From: Alkaliphilus metalliredigens QYMF
GTDB lineage: Bacteria; Bacillota; Clostridia; Peptostreptococcales; Natronincolaceae
Assembly (NCBI RefSeq): GCF_000016985.1
Contig: NC_009633.1
Span: forward strand, 3,639,539 to 3,703,538
Length of the DNA stretch: 64,000 bases
Reading direction: 5' to 3'
Positions 18,386 through 30,433 of this stretch are shown piece after piece. The notes under the pieces are model-generated. The model did no database searches. It saw nothing but the letters and a program-made list of their open reading frames with translations, and was not told the origin of the DNA. The position numbers and the translations under genes are program-made. Position 1 is the first letter of the stretch. Each line of letters opens with the position of its first letter.

Positions 18386-19684
18386 GTGTTTTACTTGCTG
18401 GAGTATTTAAAATATTTATTTGTAAATATAATGGAAAATGCTATTACTTTTATTATATTATGTCACTTTGCTATCCCTTGGAAAGAGAATAGAGGGAAGG
18501 TTTTATTCTCAATAGCATTTATGGGTATTCTTCCCACTTTTTCTTTTATGCATCAGTATGAGTATAGGATGTTTCTTACTCATATTAATTGCATTATTTG
18601 GATTAAATTTCTATTTAGGAAGACTATTAAGGATACGGTGGTTCAGTTTTATACTACATTCGTTTTAGGAATTCTTGTTCATGTGCCTTTATTATATGTC
18701 ACTGCTTTCTTTATGCCTATAAATAATAATAAGGCGATTCCTTATAAGTTTTTTGTAGTAAATATTTCTATTTTTCTAGTAATAATTGTAATATTGTGTC
18801 GATTAATACCTTTAAAAAAACTATATAAAAAATATATTCCTATATTAGAAAAATTTTTCCCTTTTCTGTTAAGCACTGCATTGATTATATATCTTTTAAA
18901 CACTTTGTTTCTATTGGATGTATATACCGACTTTTCAATATACTTTTTAGTGGTAACATTATTCGCTTTAATTACCTTTACCTTTATACAGGTCATGGTA
19001 GAGGATAAAGAAGAAAAGATTTTAATTAAATCATATGAACAACAAGAGTCTTTAGTCTCACCTCTAATTGAAGATATAAGAAGTAAACAACATGATTTTA
19101 AAAATCACATCACTACAATTTATGGATTTAGCCAGCAAAGTACTTCTGATGTCATACAAAATATTCAAATTTATATAGAAAGCCTTAACAAGCATTTGAT
19201 AGATATCGACACTTTTTTACACATTAACAATAAAGTCATTAGCGGTATTTTATATAGTAAACTATGTGAAGCAGAATTAAAAAATATTGATTTGCAGTAT
19301 AAAATTCCCCCTTATGATGTTCCATTTCCTTTGGCTGATTATGAATATGTATCAGTGCTGGGGAATCTTCTTGATAATGCTCTCGAAGTTCCTATGAAAG
19401 CAGATAATGAAAAGAAAAAAATTATCTTTAAACTTATTGATGATGCTAATTCATCTGTTTTGGAAATATGGAATAATGGTACACCTATTAACTCTAAGGA
19501 CATGTCTGATCTTTTTAGAAAAGGTTATTCTACAAAGGAAAATAAATCTCAACGAGGATATGGCCTGTACAATGTTAAGAGAATCGTTGATAAGTATAAT
19601 GGAAATATTGAAATATTAACACAGAACAACCTTACTGGCTTTAGGATTTGTTTTCCACAACAACATGAACTTTCATTGGCGTAA
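18386..19684 (+). CDS. AgrC-like GHKL sensor histidine kinase 2 (paralogue)
   Basis: A 432-residue paralogue of the preceding kinase, 79 bases downstream. The start is a GTG with only a weak site, so the exact N-terminus is uncertain. It has the same H box (SKQHDFKNHITTIYGFSQQS), N box GNLLDNALEVP and G box. The membrane halves differ strongly while the last roughly 76 residues differ from kinase 1 at two positions, and DNA identity there is also very high. This implies recent duplication or gene conversion of the catalytic end, leaving two different sensors with one output. Confidence 0.87.
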   Translation: MFYLLEYLKYLFVNIMENAITFIILCHFAIPWKENRGKVLFSIAFMGILPTFSFMHQYEYRMFLTHINCIIWIKFLFRKTIKDTVVQFYTTFVLGILVHVPLLYVTAFFMPINNNKAIPYKFFVVNISIFLVIIVILCRLIPLKKLYKKYIPILEKFFPFLLSTALIIYLLNTLFLLDVYTDFSIYFLVVTLFALITFTFIQVMVEDKEEKILIKSYEQQESLVSPLIEDIRSKQHDFKNHITTIYGFSQQSTSDVIQNIQIYIESLNKHLIDIDTFLHINNKVISGILYSKLCEAELKNIDLQYKIPPYDVPFPLADYEYVSVLGNLLDNALEVPMKADNEKKKIIFKLIDDANSSVLEIWNNGTPINSKDMSDLFRKGYSTKENKSQRGYGLYNVKRIVDKYNGNIEILTQNNLTGFRICFPQQHELSLA

Positions 19685-19712
19685 AATCATGTAAATTATA
19701 TTTCTTTCAAAC

Positions 19713-19748
19713 GAGCATTAAAGGGAGCCTAGGCTCCCTTTAATGCTC
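19713..19748. repeat. Perfect 36-base palindrome
   Basis: Two 18-base arms beginning GAGCATTAAAGGGAGCCT are exact reverse complements with no spacer. It sits 29 bases after the second kinase stop and could end that transcript, though no T-run follows on either strand. The stop of a relic minus-strand frame lies inside it. Confidence 0.8.
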
Positions 19749-20010
19749 AAGTTCAAAATCTTCTATTATTGGCATTTTAGAATTGTTATCATTGGAATAA
19801 TCATGATCTCCTAATGTTTCTTCAAACATAATCCTTCTAATGTATTCTTCTGATAATTAAGCATTAGTAATATCAGGTTCATATTTTATCTTTAAAAACT
19901 CTCCTTCCTTCTGTCTTTTAGGCTCCTCAATAACTTCTTTTGTAATATGCTGCTCTCTGACAGCTTCAATTTTAATTGCATGTTCATTTTTTTCAAATTG
20001 CACTTCTAGC
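19740..20010 (-). pseudogene. Unidentified coding relic with an in-frame stop
   Basis: On the minus strand one frame reads YCKVLEVQFEKNEHAIKIEA, then VREQHITKEVIEEPKRQKEG and EPDITNA, meets a TAA, and continues in the same frame with LSEEYIRRIMFEETLGDHD to IIEDFELEH and a stop at 19740. The composition is that of a real protein, but there is no start and one internal stop. I do not recognise the family. It lies head-to-head with the recombinase relic and is probably debris of the same mobile element. Confidence 0.4.
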
Positions 20011-20022
20011 ACTTTACAATAA

Positions 20023-20330
20023 GAATTTAAATGAAATCAATAAAGGAATTAATAATATAGTTGCTACAATTGAAAAAGGCTTTTGTAATGAAACATTAAT
20101 GAATAGATTAAATGAGCTTGAAAAGCAAGAAGAAATTGCTACTGTTGAAATCGAAAAATAACAAACGAAAACATACAGAAGATAAATCCTATTGTTTTAT
20201 CTAATATTGTAAAACAGTTTAAAGCTAATTTAAGAGATAATGAAACTGAAGAAGTGAAAAACTTTATTCAATCTTTTGTGAAAGAAGTAGAAATAAGCAA
20301 AGACCACATCAATGTGGTCTTTGCTGTAAA
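20023..20330 (+). pseudogene. C-terminal relic of a large serine recombinase
   Basis: The frame LNEINKGINNIVATIEKGFC...MNRLNELEKQEEIATVEIEK ends at a stop at 20161; a shifted frame continues TNENIQKINPIVLSNIVKQF and VKNFIQSFVKEVEISKDHIN to about 20330. This is the coiled-coil and C-terminal part of clostridial large serine recombinases (IEKGI.., EELE.., then F..SFV.KVEV). The catalytic N-terminus is gone. It ends about 20 bases from the 3' end of ssrA, a classic integration target. Confidence 0.65.
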
Positions 20331-20348
20331 TAATATTGTGTTTTCTAG

Positions 20349-20704
20349 TGGTGGAGGCGAGGGGAATCGAACCCCTGTCCGAAGGCCCTTCACCATCAGC
20401 TTCTACGAGCGTAGTTGCTACTTTAGAATTTCGCTTTACCTAACACCTAGCAACGGGTTTTAAGATCAGCTAGTCACAATTGTACAACTTAAGGTCGCGA
20501 CACCCCTTAAGACGTTCCCCACTAAGATGACGTTTCTGTCTAGACTGTGGGAAGCCTAGGAGAAACGAGCTGTGCTATTACGCTGCAGCTAGTGAATAAT
20601 TATCGTTTGCGTTTGTATTTATTGCTCAGTTTGTTACGTGATCCCAAGCTAAACACGGCTCGCCACTAATGACTCTAAACCCCCGTCGAAACCAGTACGC
20701 CCCC
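20349..20704 (-). ncRNA. ssrA: tmRNA (transfer-messenger RNA)
   Basis: Read on the minus strand, the 5' end GGGGGCGTACTGGTTTCGAC at 20704 pairs with the 3' end CGCCTCC-ACCA at 20349, and a T-arm with GGTTCGAATCC-like sequence (GGTTCGATTCC) lies before it. The tag frame runs from the GCA resume codon at 20610 to TAA at 20578 and encodes ANDNYSLAAA. The CCA is genome-encoded. The RNA rescues stalled ribosomes together with SmpB, whose gene is immediately upstream. Confidence 0.97.
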
Positions 20705-20722
20705 ATGATTTATTTAAGAGAC

Positions 20723-21196
20723 TTATTCCATCCCTTTTTGACGTTGACCTAACTCTTTTTGAATTCGACGTTGTGAATCCTTCTTGGCCATATCCTGACG
20801 CTTATCATGAAGCTTTTTACCAACACCTACGCCTAGTTGTAATTTAACTAATCCGTTTTGTAAATACACCTTCATTGGAACCAGGGTATACCCCTTCTGT
20901 TGAACATATCCGATTAGTTTTCTAATCTCTGCTTTATGAAGTAGTAGCTTTCTGATTCTCAAAGGGTCTTTATTAAATATATTTCCCTGTTCATAGGGAC
21001 TTATGTGAACATTATGCAAGTAAATCTCACTATTTTCAATACGGGCATACCCTTCCTTGATGTTGATCTTGCCCTGTCGGATAGATTTGACCTCTGTTCC
21101 AACTAACACCATTCCTGCTTCAAAGGTATCCTCAATTAAATAGTCAAACCTTGCTTTTTTGTTCACTGCTAGACTTTTCTGTCCTTTTTCAGCCAT
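20723..21196 (-). CDS. smpB: SsrA-binding protein SmpB
   Basis: The 157-residue protein (ATG 21196 behind AAGGGTG; a GTG at 21205 is in frame) shows the SmpB signatures NKKARFDY near residue 10, [14 protein letters not shown] near 35, [20 protein letters not shown], and the basic tail [19 protein letters not shown] that enters the ribosomal A site. It binds tmRNA and brings it to stalled ribosomes. The ssrA gene begins 19 bases downstream on the same strand. Confidence 0.97.
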   Translation of the reverse strand: MAEKGQKSLAVNKKARFDYLIEDTFEAGMVLVGTEVKSIRQGKINIKEGYARIENSEIYLHNVHISPYEQGNIFNKDPLRIRKLLLHKAEIRKLIGYVQQKGYTLVPMKVYLQNGLVKLQLGVGVGKKLHDKRQDMAKKDSQRRIQKELGQRQKGME

Positions 21197-21302
21197 TTTA
21201 TTCACCCTTTTTCTTCAATTACTTCATAAGCAACTGCTTAATATCATACCACATTCTAAGGTCTTTGTCAATTTCCCTAGTTTCTCAATCATTTTATCCT
21301 AC

Positions 21303-21989
21303 TCAATTGTCTACATCATTTTGGTCTTTGACGATAAACTCTTTAATGTTTTCAATTTGTCCATATACCACAAGTTTATCCCCTGATTGAAAAACAAATG
21401 TATGCTTTGGAAAGTGTATCATTTTGCCTCCACGGTCAATGTTTAGTACTTGAATATAGTTTTGCTTTAGTCCTGATTTTTCTAATGTACTTCCTAATAA
21501 ACCACTATCCTCGTCAATAATAAACTCTGCCACACCATATTCATCATTGAGGTTTAAGACCTCTTCTGCAGTCTTATATTTTCGATTAATATTCATTTGC
21601 TTTAACAATTGTCTTTCAATGATGGATTCAAATCGATGGAGGATGTACTTATTACGAAGAAAAAACAAAGTTAATAAGATTACAACACCGGCATAGGCAA
21701 AAAAATACACAAAGGATTCATTGGTCCTCAGAGCACTAAAGATGATACCAATAAATACAGCGGTTCCTACATAACTAATTAACATTAATACAAGGGCAAT
21801 TTTTCTTCTGGTAGGGTGCTGGGTGATCAGTTCAGATTCTCTGGTTGTAAATCCTGTCCCTGTTAAAATTGAAACTACCTGAAACCTTGCTTTATCCATG
21901 TCTAATCCAGTAATCTTAAGTGCAATGGATAGTATCTCCACTACCAAAGCAATAAATATTAAAATAATAAACCCATAGGTGATTGTCAT
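21303..21989 (-). CDS. TrkA-C (RCK_C) domain membrane protein
   Basis: The 228-residue protein starts MTITYGFIILIFIALVVEIL at 21989 behind AGGGGGAAATAG. Three membrane helices (about residues 4-25, 62-83 and 88-108) surround the conserved motif RFQVVSILTGTGFTTRESEL; a soluble TrkA-C domain follows from about residue 145 (LLGSTLEKSGLK, then QSGDKLVVYGQIENIKEF). RCK_C domains bind nucleotides or ions and gate transport. It probably modulates ion movement, but no transporter subunit adjoins it. It is inserted between rnr and smpB. Confidence 0.8.
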   Translation of the reverse strand: MTITYGFIILIFIALVVEILSIALKITGLDMDKARFQVVSILTGTGFTTRESELITQHPTRRKIALVLMLISYVGTAVFIGIIFSALRTNESFVYFFAYAGVVILLTLFFLRNKYILHRFESIIERQLLKQMNINRKYKTAEEVLNLNDEYGVAEFIIDEDSGLLGSTLEKSGLKQNYIQVLNIDRGGKMIHFPKHTFVFQSGDKLVVYGQIENIKEFIVKDQNDVDN

Positions 21990-22103
21990 GCTATTTCCCC
22001 CTTGTACCCGTCCCTTATTATCATTATATACCATAATTTAATATTGAATAATTTTATTTAAAAAAATTCGTCTGATGCTATGGCATCGACTCATGGCGCA
22101 CTT

Positions 22104-22139
22104 TAAAAAAGAATAATCGAGCTATACCCGATTATTCTT
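22104..22139 (-). terminator. Rho-independent terminator after rnr
   Basis: AAGAATAATCG and CGATTATTCTT form an 11-base stem with a 9-base loop, followed on the minus strand by TTTTTT. The rnr stop codon is inside the stem. Confidence 0.85.
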
Positions 22140-24252
22140 GTACTAGGTTGAAATCAATTTCTCTTTGTGCCACAGTCACTTTGGCAACTTGAATCTTGAT
22201 TTCATCTCCGATTCTAAATGTCTTCTTTGTTCTCTCTCCTATTAATGAATGACTTTCACTATGATAGATGTAATAGTCATCGGCTAAGGAGCTGAGGCGA
22301 ATCATACCTTCGATCGTATTACCTAATTCAACAAACATACCGAAGGATGTGACTCCAGAAATAATACCTTCGTGGATCTCTCCAATCCGCTCTGCCATGT
22401 ATTCGCACTTTTTCAGATCCTCTGTTTCTCGCTCTGCTTCATCTGCAACCCGCTCTCGAGTAGAGGATTGCTCTGCTACTACAGGAACAGTTTGACTTAG
22501 CTTGTCAATTCGTTTTTGGCTTAATTTCCCCTTCAGTGATTCTTTGATGATCCGATGTATTTCTAAATCTGGATATCTTCTGATTGGTGATGTGAAGTGG
22601 GAGTAATAGTCAGCTGCCAGTCCAAAATGACCTAGGCTCTGTGCCGAATATCTTGCTTTTTTCAAAGATCTGAGCATTAGGGTGTTGATGACTGTTTCTT
22701 CTTTTTTACCTTTTATTTTCTTTAAAAGATCTTGGAGGGCCTTTGGATGTATTTCTGTTGTGAGCCCTTTCAAATGATATCCAAAGTTATGAATAAATTT
22801 ATTGAACTCCTCTAATCTTTCGGCACTTGGATCCTCATGGACTCGATAGATAAAGGGAATATTCATCCAATAAAAATGCTCTGCAACAGTCTCATTACAA
22901 ACCAACATGAACTCTTCAATAATACGATTGGCAACACGACGCTCTAGCTTTTTCACATCATAGGGACGTCCTTTGTCATCTAGTAACACCTTTGATTCAT
23001 CAAAATCAAAATCAATGGCACCACGCTCTTCTCTTCGCCCTCTTAGAATAGTTGCTAGTTTTTCCATCCATTGAAAATCTTGAACTAAGTAATCGTATTT
23101 TTGTTTTAATTCTGCATCATCATGCTCTAAAATATCTGATACCTCTTCATAAATCATTCTTTCATCAGTCTTAATGATACTCTCAACAATTTCATGTTTG
23201 ACAACTTTTCCATTTGAAGCCACTTCCATAAAAACAGATAACGCCAGTCGGTCTACCTTTGGGTTTAAGCTGCAAAGTCCATTGGACAGCTTACGAGGTA
23301 GCATTGGAATCACACGGTCTACTAAATAGACACTGGTGGCTCTTGCTAGTGCTTCTTTATCTAGGGCTGTCTCCTCACGAACATAATGGGTGACATCTGC
23401 AATATGTACCCCTAGACGATAGTTGCCCTCCTCTAGTCTTTCGATAGAGACTGCATCATCTAGATCCTTGGCGTCTGCCCCATCTATGGTGACCATCTGT
23501 AGATCTCTTAAATCCACGCGATCTTTCTTTTCGGAATCTGGGACTTCATCTGGCAAGTCTTTAATCTCTGCTTCCACTGCCTGTGGAAAATTAGGGTTCA
23601 ATTTGTGTTTTCTCATAATGGCTAGAATATCTGTTCCTGCATCATCCTTATGTCCTATGATTTCAATTACTTTTCCTTCAGGATTTCTCCGAGCTCCAGG
23701 CCATTTGGTAATTGCACAGACAACCTTATCGCCATTCTTAGCGCCATTTGCTTCACTCTTAGATACAAAAATATCAACATTAATTTTCACATCATCTGCT
23801 ACCACAAACCCAAAACTTCGACTATCTTCATAGGTTCCCACAATTTCTTCATTGGCTCGCACCAGTATTCGTATAATGTCTCCCTCTGATCTTTTGGATT
23901 GAGTTGTTGGTACACTAACTCGGGCAATGACACGATCATTATGTAAGGCGCCATTCATTAGGTTAGCAGGCACAAAGACATCATCCTCTTCAGGATTATC
24001 TGAAATGATAAATCCGAAACCCTTTACATGTCCTTGTAGTCTTCCCACAATCAGCCCCATTCTCTCAGGTACACCAAATCTTTTTTTACGTGTCTTAATA
24101 ATGAAACCTTCCTGTTCCATCTCGTCTAAAAGCTTGGAAAAGTCTTTGGATTCACCTTTATTAATGTCTAATGACTCCATCAACTCATTTTCAAGCATCG
24201 GGCTGTAGGCTGACTCCCGCATAAACTCTACTATTTTATCTTTAATTGTCAA
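22132..24252 (-). CDS. rnr: Ribonuclease R
   Basis: The 706-residue exoribonuclease has an N-terminal helix-turn-helix-like region, two cold-shock domains (about residues 70-220), an RNB catalytic domain with DGADAKDLDDAVSIE near residue 265, and a C-terminal S1 domain (EGIISGVTSFGMFVELGN near residue 630). It degrades structured RNA 3' to 5' and works with tmRNA-SmpB on non-stop messages. The start is a TTG behind AGGAGG. The secG-rnr-smpB-ssrA order is typical of Firmicutes, here interrupted by hppA and two small genes. Confidence 0.96.
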   Translation of the reverse strand: MTIKDKIVEFMRESAYSPMLENELMESLDINKGESKDFSKLLDEMEQEGFIIKTRKKRFGVPERMGLIVGRLQGHVKGFGFIISDNPEEDDVFVPANLMNGALHNDRVIARVSVPTTQSKRSEGDIIRILVRANEEIVGTYEDSRSFGFVVADDVKINVDIFVSKSEANGAKNGDKVVCAITKWPGARRNPEGKVIEIIGHKDDAGTDILAIMRKHKLNPNFPQAVEAEIKDLPDEVPDSEKKDRVDLRDLQMVTIDGADAKDLDDAVSIERLEEGNYRLGVHIADVTHYVREETALDKEALARATSVYLVDRVIPMLPRKLSNGLCSLNPKVDRLALSVFMEVASNGKVVKHEIVESIIKTDERMIYEEVSDILEHDDAELKQKYDYLVQDFQWMEKLATILRGRREERGAIDFDFDESKVLLDDKGRPYDVKKLERRVANRIIEEFMLVCNETVAEHFYWMNIPFIYRVHEDPSAERLEEFNKFIHNFGYHLKGLTTEIHPKALQDLLKKIKGKKEETVINTLMLRSLKKARYSAQSLGHFGLAADYYSHFTSPIRRYPDLEIHRIIKESLKGKLSQKRIDKLSQTVPVVAEQSSTRERVADEAERETEDLKKCEYMAERIGEIHEGIISGVTSFGMFVELGNTIEGMIRLSSLADDYYIYHSESHSLIGERTKKTFRIGDEIKIQVAKVTVAQREIDFNLVQE

Positions 24253-24552
24253 TTTTCAACCTCCTATCTTAATTCATCCTTGCCCCTCTAATCTGATATA
24301 CACTCTATACATGATGGTGATTTAATAAAGTGCCTATCTAAAAGTGAAGGACTTCTATTTCACTATCTTTAGTATTATACCCTTCTCAATGCATTCATTA
24401 ATCATTTTTCAAAGATAAACAGAAAATTCCTGTTTATCTGGTGTTCTTTTCTACTGTCAAAATGTTCGCATCTCTTATGGCTTCTTATGTATTTTGACAC
24501 TTTTCCCGGGAAATGAAAAAAACTGTTGCATTGTGTCGTATTTCATGAGGAT
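24253..24552. other. 300-base intergenic stretch with inverted repeats
   Basis: No gene is seen. AGATAAACAG and CTGTTTATCT form a hairpin at 24413-24439, and TGTCAAAAT and ATTTTGACA form a longer-spaced inverted repeat at about 24457-24508. One of these may end the DUF1294 transcript. The promoter of rnr should also lie here, but no clear hexamers were found. Confidence 0.4.
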
Positions 24553-24864
24553 TTAGGATTGTCTAAGGGAATAGTAAATGAGCAGATGCATGATTTGATT
24601 CAACAAGTAAATACAAGGAATTCCCATGGTAAATTTCTTTTTATGGGTTTTATGCTTTAAGAGTACCATTCCAATCAACACACCTGCGCCTCCACCCGCC
24701 AAAGCCATTAATAGCAAACTCACCTCCTTGATACGCCATTCTTTTTTTTCTGCCTTTCTTTTATCGATGAACACTAAAATAAAGGAACTGAAGTTAATCA
24801 GTAGTAAATAACTTCCGTAGATAATCTCACTTGTACTGTACGCACTGGCAAATTCTTTGATCAT
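24553..24864 (-). CDS. DUF1294 membrane protein
   Basis: The 103-residue protein has helices at about residues 15-35, 50-68 and 80-98. The DUF1294 core is clear: FIDKRKAEKKEWRIKEVSLL followed by GGGAGVLIGM and HKTHKKKF. The family is a small integral-membrane protein of unknown role. It starts behind AAAGGAGTGG and is read in the same direction as hppA upstream, from which it is separated by a terminator. Confidence 0.85.
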   Translation of the reverse strand: MIKEFASAYSTSEIIYGSYLLLINFSSFILVFIDKRKAEKKEWRIKEVSLLLMALAGGGAGVLIGMVLLKHKTHKKKFTMGIPCIYLLNQIMHLLIYYSLRQS

Positions 24865-24927
24865 AACATTTCCACTCCTTTACACCTTCACCTTTAATAA
24901 AATAAGTATTCTATCATAGGGCACACA

Positions 24928-24964
24928 TAAAAAGAGCCCTTAACCTCAAGGATTAAGGACTCTT
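24928..24964 (-). terminator. Rho-independent terminator after hppA
   Basis: AGAGTCCTTAA and TTAAGGGCTCT pair (one G-U) around a 9-base loop, followed on the minus strand by TTTTTAT. Confidence 0.85.
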
Positions 24965-24974
24965 AGTTTTTAGT

Positions 24975-26990
24975 TTACTCGAAGAATTTTCCTAACAATC
25001 CACCATATCGTAAGAATAATGGTGCGAACACAACTGACACAATTGTCATTAACTTAATTAGGATGTTAATTGAAGGTCCAGATGTATCCTTAAATGGATC
25101 TCCTACTGTATCTCCAACAACTGCGGCCTTGTGAGGTTCGCTACCCTTTCCACCGTGATGTCCTTCTTCTATATACTTTTTAGCATTGTCCCATGCACCA
25201 CCAGCATTAGCCATCATAATCGCCATTAATACGCCAGCAACTAGGGCTCCTGCAAGCAATCCACCGACAGCTTCTGTTCCTAAAAGTACACCGGTAGCGA
25301 TTGGTGCCACTACAGCTAGTACGCCAGGAATAATCATCTCTCTTAATGCTGCTGCTGTACTGATATCTACGCATTTAGCGTACTCAGGTGTTGCAGTTCC
25401 TTCCATAATTCCAGGAATATCTCTAAATTGTCTTCTTACTTCTTCAATCATTTCAAAAGCAGCTTTTCCTACTGCTTCCATTGTTAGAGCAGAGAATAAG
25501 AATGGCAGCATTCCACCAATTAACATTCCCGCAATAACAGAAGGACTTGTTAAGTTGATGATTTCTAAGTTTACTGCTGCTGTATAGGTTGCGAATAATG
25601 CAAGTGCTGTTAGTGCAGCAGATCCAATTGCAAACCCTTTGCCAATGGCTGCAGTTGTGTTTCCAACAGCATCCAGCTTATCTGTAATTTGTCTTACTTC
25701 CTTAGGAAGATCACACATTTCAGCAATTCCACCAGCGTTGTCAGCGATGGGCCCATAGGCATCTACTGCGATGGTCATACCTGCTGTGGCAAGCATTCCT
25801 ACTGCTGCTAAAGCAATACCATATAATCCAGCTACACCATGTGCAACTAAGATACCAACCGCAAGGATTAGAATTGGCCATGCTGTAGAAGCCATACCCA
25901 CTGCTAGTCCACTAATAATGGTTGTTGCTGCTCCTGTTTCACTTTGGTCAGCTATTTTTTGAACGTGCTTAAATTCTGCAGATGTGTAAATTTCAGTTAC
26001 TTGTCCAATGGCTAATCCTACGATTAATCCTGTGACAACTGCTAAAAAGCCTGTAATCGAACCTAATAGCATTTGGCTTAAAAAGTAAGCCGCAATAACT
26101 GTGATCCCACCACTTACATATGTCCCCATTTTTAAAGACTTATGAGGGTCACTATTTTCATCACCTTTTACAAAGAAAGTTCCTATGATAGATGCAATGA
26201 TTCCTATAGCTGCTAATAATAATGGAAATAATGCTCCGTTTGATCCATATGCTAATAATCCTAAAGCAATGGCAGAAATAATTGACCCAACGTAAGATTC
26301 AAATAAATCGGCACCCATTCCAGCAACGTCTCCTACATTGTCCCCAACATTATCCGCAATTACCGCTGGGTTTCTTGGATCGTCCTCTGGAATTCCTGCT
26401 TCTACTTTACCTACTAGGTCTGCACCAACATCCGCAGCCTTAGTGAAAATACCGCCACCCACACGGGCAAATAGAGCAATTGAAGATGCTCCTAATGCAA
26501 ATCCAGTTATGATTTCTGCAGCTTCCACGGCATCTCCAGTTACATTAGAGATCACTAAGTATAGTGTTCCAATCCCCAAGAGTCCAAGTCCAACTACTGA
26601 CATTCCCATTACAGCGCCACCTGAAAAAGCAACACTTAGTGCTTTGTTCATACCACCTACTCTAGCACCATTGGCAGTACGTACATTTGCCTTTGTTGCC
26701 ACTTGCATACCAAAAAATCCAGCTAATGCTGAAAATAGTGCACCTATTAAGAAACAAATTGCTGTCCACCAGCCAATTGCAAGTCCTAATACGACAAATA
26801 GTACAACTACAAAAATAACAAGACTCTTATACTCTCTTGTTAAAAAAGCCATGGAGCCTTCTTGAATGTAGGAAGCGATTTCCTTCATTCTGTCAGTGCC
26901 CGCTTCAACCGCGTTGATTTTCCCCGCAAGGATGTAAGCGAAAATTAGTGCTATCACACCTACAATCGGTGCCAATATCAAGTAGTCCAT
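24975..26990 (-). CDS. hppA: K+-dependent membrane-bound pyrophosphatase (ion pump)
   Basis: The 671-residue protein has about 16 membrane helices and the pyrophosphate-binding core: [10 protein letters not shown], then [19 protein letters not shown] near residue 200, and a C-terminal [15 protein letters not shown]. In the segment [10 protein letters not shown] near residue 455 the residues are Ala and Gly rather than the Lys and Thr of K+-independent enzymes, so the K+-dependent subfamily is expected; clostridial members mostly pump Na+. It uses pyrophosphate to build an ion gradient. A strong AGGAGGAAC site precedes the start. Confidence 0.95.
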   Translation of the reverse strand: MDYLILAPIVGVIALIFAYILAGKINAVEAGTDRMKEIASYIQEGSMAFLTREYKSLVIFVVVLFVVLGLAIGWWTAICFLIGALFSALAGFFGMQVATKANVRTANGARVGGMNKALSVAFSGGAVMGMSVVGLGLLGIGTLYLVISNVTGDAVEAAEIITGFALGASSIALFARVGGGIFTKAADVGADLVGKVEAGIPEDDPRNPAVIADNVGDNVGDVAGMGADLFESYVGSIISAIALGLLAYGSNGALFPLLLAAIGIIASIIGTFFVKGDENSDPHKSLKMGTYVSGGITVIAAYFLSQMLLGSITGFLAVVTGLIVGLAIGQVTEIYTSAEFKHVQKIADQSETGAATTIISGLAVGMASTAWPILILAVGILVAHGVAGLYGIALAAVGMLATAGMTIAVDAYGPIADNAGGIAEMCDLPKEVRQITDKLDAVGNTTAAIGKGFAIGSAALTALALFATYTAAVNLEIINLTSPSVIAGMLIGGMLPFLFSALTMEAVGKAAFEMIEEVRRQFRDIPGIMEGTATPEYAKCVDISTAAALREMIIPGVLAVVAPIATGVLLGTEAVGGLLAGALVAGVLMAIMMANAGGAWDNAKKYIEEGHHGGKGSEPHKAAVVGDTVGDPFKDTSGPSINILIKLMTIVSVVFAPLFLRYGGLLGKFFE

Positions 26991-27059
26991 TTATTATGTT
27001 CCTCCTGTTATTTACTTTTTTATTTAGTCCTTAGTCTTTATTAGTCTTCATAATGCTCA

Positions 27060-27293
27060 TTATTGAATTGTAACTAATAAAACCGCCACAACGATAAACA
27101 TCACTGCACCCACTTTTGTGACTTTGCTCAGCATTCCTTCATAACCTTTACCTTTTTTACCCCACATTTGCTCAGCGCCTCCGCCTCCTGAAATGGCTCC
27201 AGAAAGACCTGCACCTTTACCAGATTGCATTAAAATACTTCCAATAAGTACTAGGCTTGCGATGACTTGAAGAATCATTAAAAACATTCTCAT
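27060..27293 (-). CDS. secG: Preprotein translocase subunit SecG
   Basis: The 77-residue protein starts MRMFLMILQVIASLVLIGS at 27293 behind AGGAGGTGG; an in-frame extension to 27338 lacks a site. The two helices flank the SecG motif GKGAGLSGAISGGGG and MWGKKGKGYEGMLSK. It assists SecYE in protein export. It lies after the glycolytic genes, as commonly found in Firmicutes (eno-secG). Confidence 0.94.
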   Translation of the reverse strand: MRMFLMILQVIASLVLIGSILMQSGKGAGLSGAISGGGGAEQMWGKKGKGYEGMLSKVTKVGAVMFIVVAVLLVTIQ

Positions 27294-27396
27294 ATTTTTC
27301 CACCTCCTATCAAGGGATTGACATACATATTTTAACATAGTAAGCTTACAAAAATCAACCTAATTATTCATTTTACATAACTAAAGCCAATAATAG

Positions 27397-27440
27397 GTAA
27401 ATACCAATAAAGAGTATTTTTACTCATTATTGGTATTTAC
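27397..27440. repeat. Long intergenic hairpin between eno and secG
   Basis: Two 20-base arms beginning GTAAATACCAATAA pair with one mismatch around a TTTT loop. It lies 124 bases beyond the eno stop and 104 bases before the secG start. Neither strand shows a T-run after it, so it may be an RNA-processing or stability element rather than a terminator. Confidence 0.7.
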
Positions 27441-27564
27441 GGTGATTTTTATTCTGTCATTATTGAACATCATTCATAGGTTACTCTCTAAAATAAGCAC
27501 ACGCACCTAGTTTTAGCATGATGGCAACTATTTTAGTTACTCATCACTCATCTTAATATTAACA

Positions 27565-30419
<2,855 letters not shown>

Positions 30420-30433
30420 TTATCTCTTCCTCT

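Noticed and set aside
20254-20463. 69-residue plus-strand ORF running into the tmRNA gene
   Set aside because: The first part is a serine recombinase relic and the rest is antisense to ssrA, so it is not a gene.
24253-24552. A further gene in the gap between rnr and the DUF1294 gene
   Set aside because: All frames are short and interrupted; only inverted repeats are visible.
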